This document shows positions 4,669 through 5,147 of a stretch of DNA of 5,147 bases, piece by piece. The stretch comes from Thermomicrobiaceae bacterium (GTDB taxonomy: Bacteria > Chloroflexota > Chloroflexia > Thermomicrobiales > Thermomicrobiaceae): assembly GCA_007124395.1 (NCBI GenBank), contig SLFF01000453.1, forward strand, positions 1-5,147, given 5' to 3'. Both the position numbers and the translations under genes were made by a program. The notes beneath the pieces were generated by a model. That model had not been told where the DNA came from. It saw only the letters and a list, made by a program, of their open reading frames with translations, and did no database searches. The stretch's first letter is position 1. The number at the start of each line of letters is the position of its first letter.

Positions 4669-5147
4669 ATGGCTTCTGACAGTGAAATCGCACAGAGTGT
4701 CCAGCCTAGACACGTCAACGAGATCGCCAAGTCGGTCGGTCTGACTGAAGAAGAGATCGAGCAGTACGGACCGTATAAGGCAAAGATCCGGCTGGATGTC
4801 GAATCCCGGCTGGCCGATCGTCCGAATGGCAAGTACATCGTCGTCACCGCCATCACCCCTACTCCCCCAGGCGAAGGCAAGACCACCACAACGGTCGGTC
4901 TGGGGCAGGCGTTCTCGCACATCGGCCGAAACTCGATCGTGGCGATCCGCCAGCCATCGCTCGGGCCGGTGTTCGGAGCCAAAGGTGGTGCAGCTGGCGG
5001 TGGACACGCCCAGATCATTCCAATGGAAGATCTCAACCTTCACTTCACCGGGGATGCGCATGCGGTGACCGCCGCCCATAACCTGTGCGCGGCGTTTCTC
5101 GACAACTCACTGCATCATGGAAACCAGTTGAACATCGACGTCAACAA
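4669..5147 (+). CDS. fhs: Formate-tetrahydrofolate ligase, N-terminal 159 codons (partial, 3' end outside window)
   Basis: Fhs joins formate to tetrahydrofolate using ATP, giving 10-formyltetrahydrofolate. After a leader region (1-55) come IVVTAITPTPPGEGKTTTTV (57-76), containing the P-loop-like ATP site, then RQPSLGPVFGAKGGAAGGG (94-112), and IPMEDLNLHFTGD (117-129) followed by HAVTAAHNL (131-139) and LNIDVN at the edge. These are the strongly conserved N-terminal blocks of the family, which is usually about 555-560 residues, so about 28 percent is present. The common REPSLGP is RQPSLGP, a conservative change. The ATG at 4669 has AAAGGG (4655-4660) 8 nt upstream. It follows folD by 56 nt with no terminator between, so the three genes are probably one transcript linking formate to methylene-tetrahydrofolate, in either the assimilating or the formate-releasing direction. 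Confidence 0.97.
   Translation, partial: MASDSEIAQSVQPRHVNEIAKSVGLTEEEIEQYGPYKAKIRLDVESRLADRPNGKYIVVTAITPTPPGEGKTTTTVGLGQAFSHIGRNSIVAIRQPSLGPVFGAKGGAAGGGHAQIIPMEDLNLHFTGDAHAVTAAHNLCAAFLDNSLHHGNQLNIDVN

Noticed and set aside
4160..4693. Minus-strand open frame across folD and the fhs start
   Set aside because: It overlaps two well-supported plus-strand genes, has no recognisable domain and no good ribosome binding site.

Overview
The window is GC-rich bacterial chromosome. It holds two transcription units that diverge from a shared intergenic region at about 2775-3073, with no mobile element, CRISPR array or RNA gene visible. The DnaE variant motif GVRGSAAAS before PDIDMDF, together with the fchA-folD-fhs gene set, suggests a Chloroflexota (Thermomicrobia/Sphaerobacter-like) organism. 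That placement rests on remembered family resemblance and is only moderately confident.

Left half, minus strand: 1-2117 is the first 705 codons of dnaE, the replicative DNA polymerase III alpha subunit; its C-terminal part lies beyond the window start. Upstream of it, on the same strand, is a small XRE-type helix-turn-helix regulator (2334-2774). The regulator has a textbook sigma70 promoter (TTGACA, 17 bp, TATTAT) and a perfect inverted repeat in its leader. The 216-bp gap between the two genes (2118-2333) holds a candidate extended -10 promoter for dnaE and a perfect 8-bp inverted repeat just upstream of it.

Right half, plus strand: three closely spaced genes form a tetrahydrofolate one-carbon operon. 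They are an FchA-type cyclodeaminase/cyclohydrolase (3074-3724), a FolD-family methylenetetrahydrofolate dehydrogenase (3752-4612) and the N-terminal 159 codons of formate-tetrahydrofolate ligase Fhs (4669 to the window end). Together they can interconvert formate, 10-formyl-, 5,10-methenyl- and 5,10-methylene-tetrahydrofolate.

The most interesting point is that the FolD homologue lacks two residues central to the cyclohydrolase reaction. The catalytic lysine (E. coli K54) is I53 here and the active-site glutamine (E. coli Q98) is F97, whereas the tyrosine (Y50) and aspartate (D121) equivalents are kept. It sits directly behind a separate cyclohydrolase-family gene. The simplest reading is that FolD has become a dehydrogenase-only enzyme and FchA performs the cyclohydrolase step. 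The regulator transcribed divergently from this operon is a natural candidate for controlling it.
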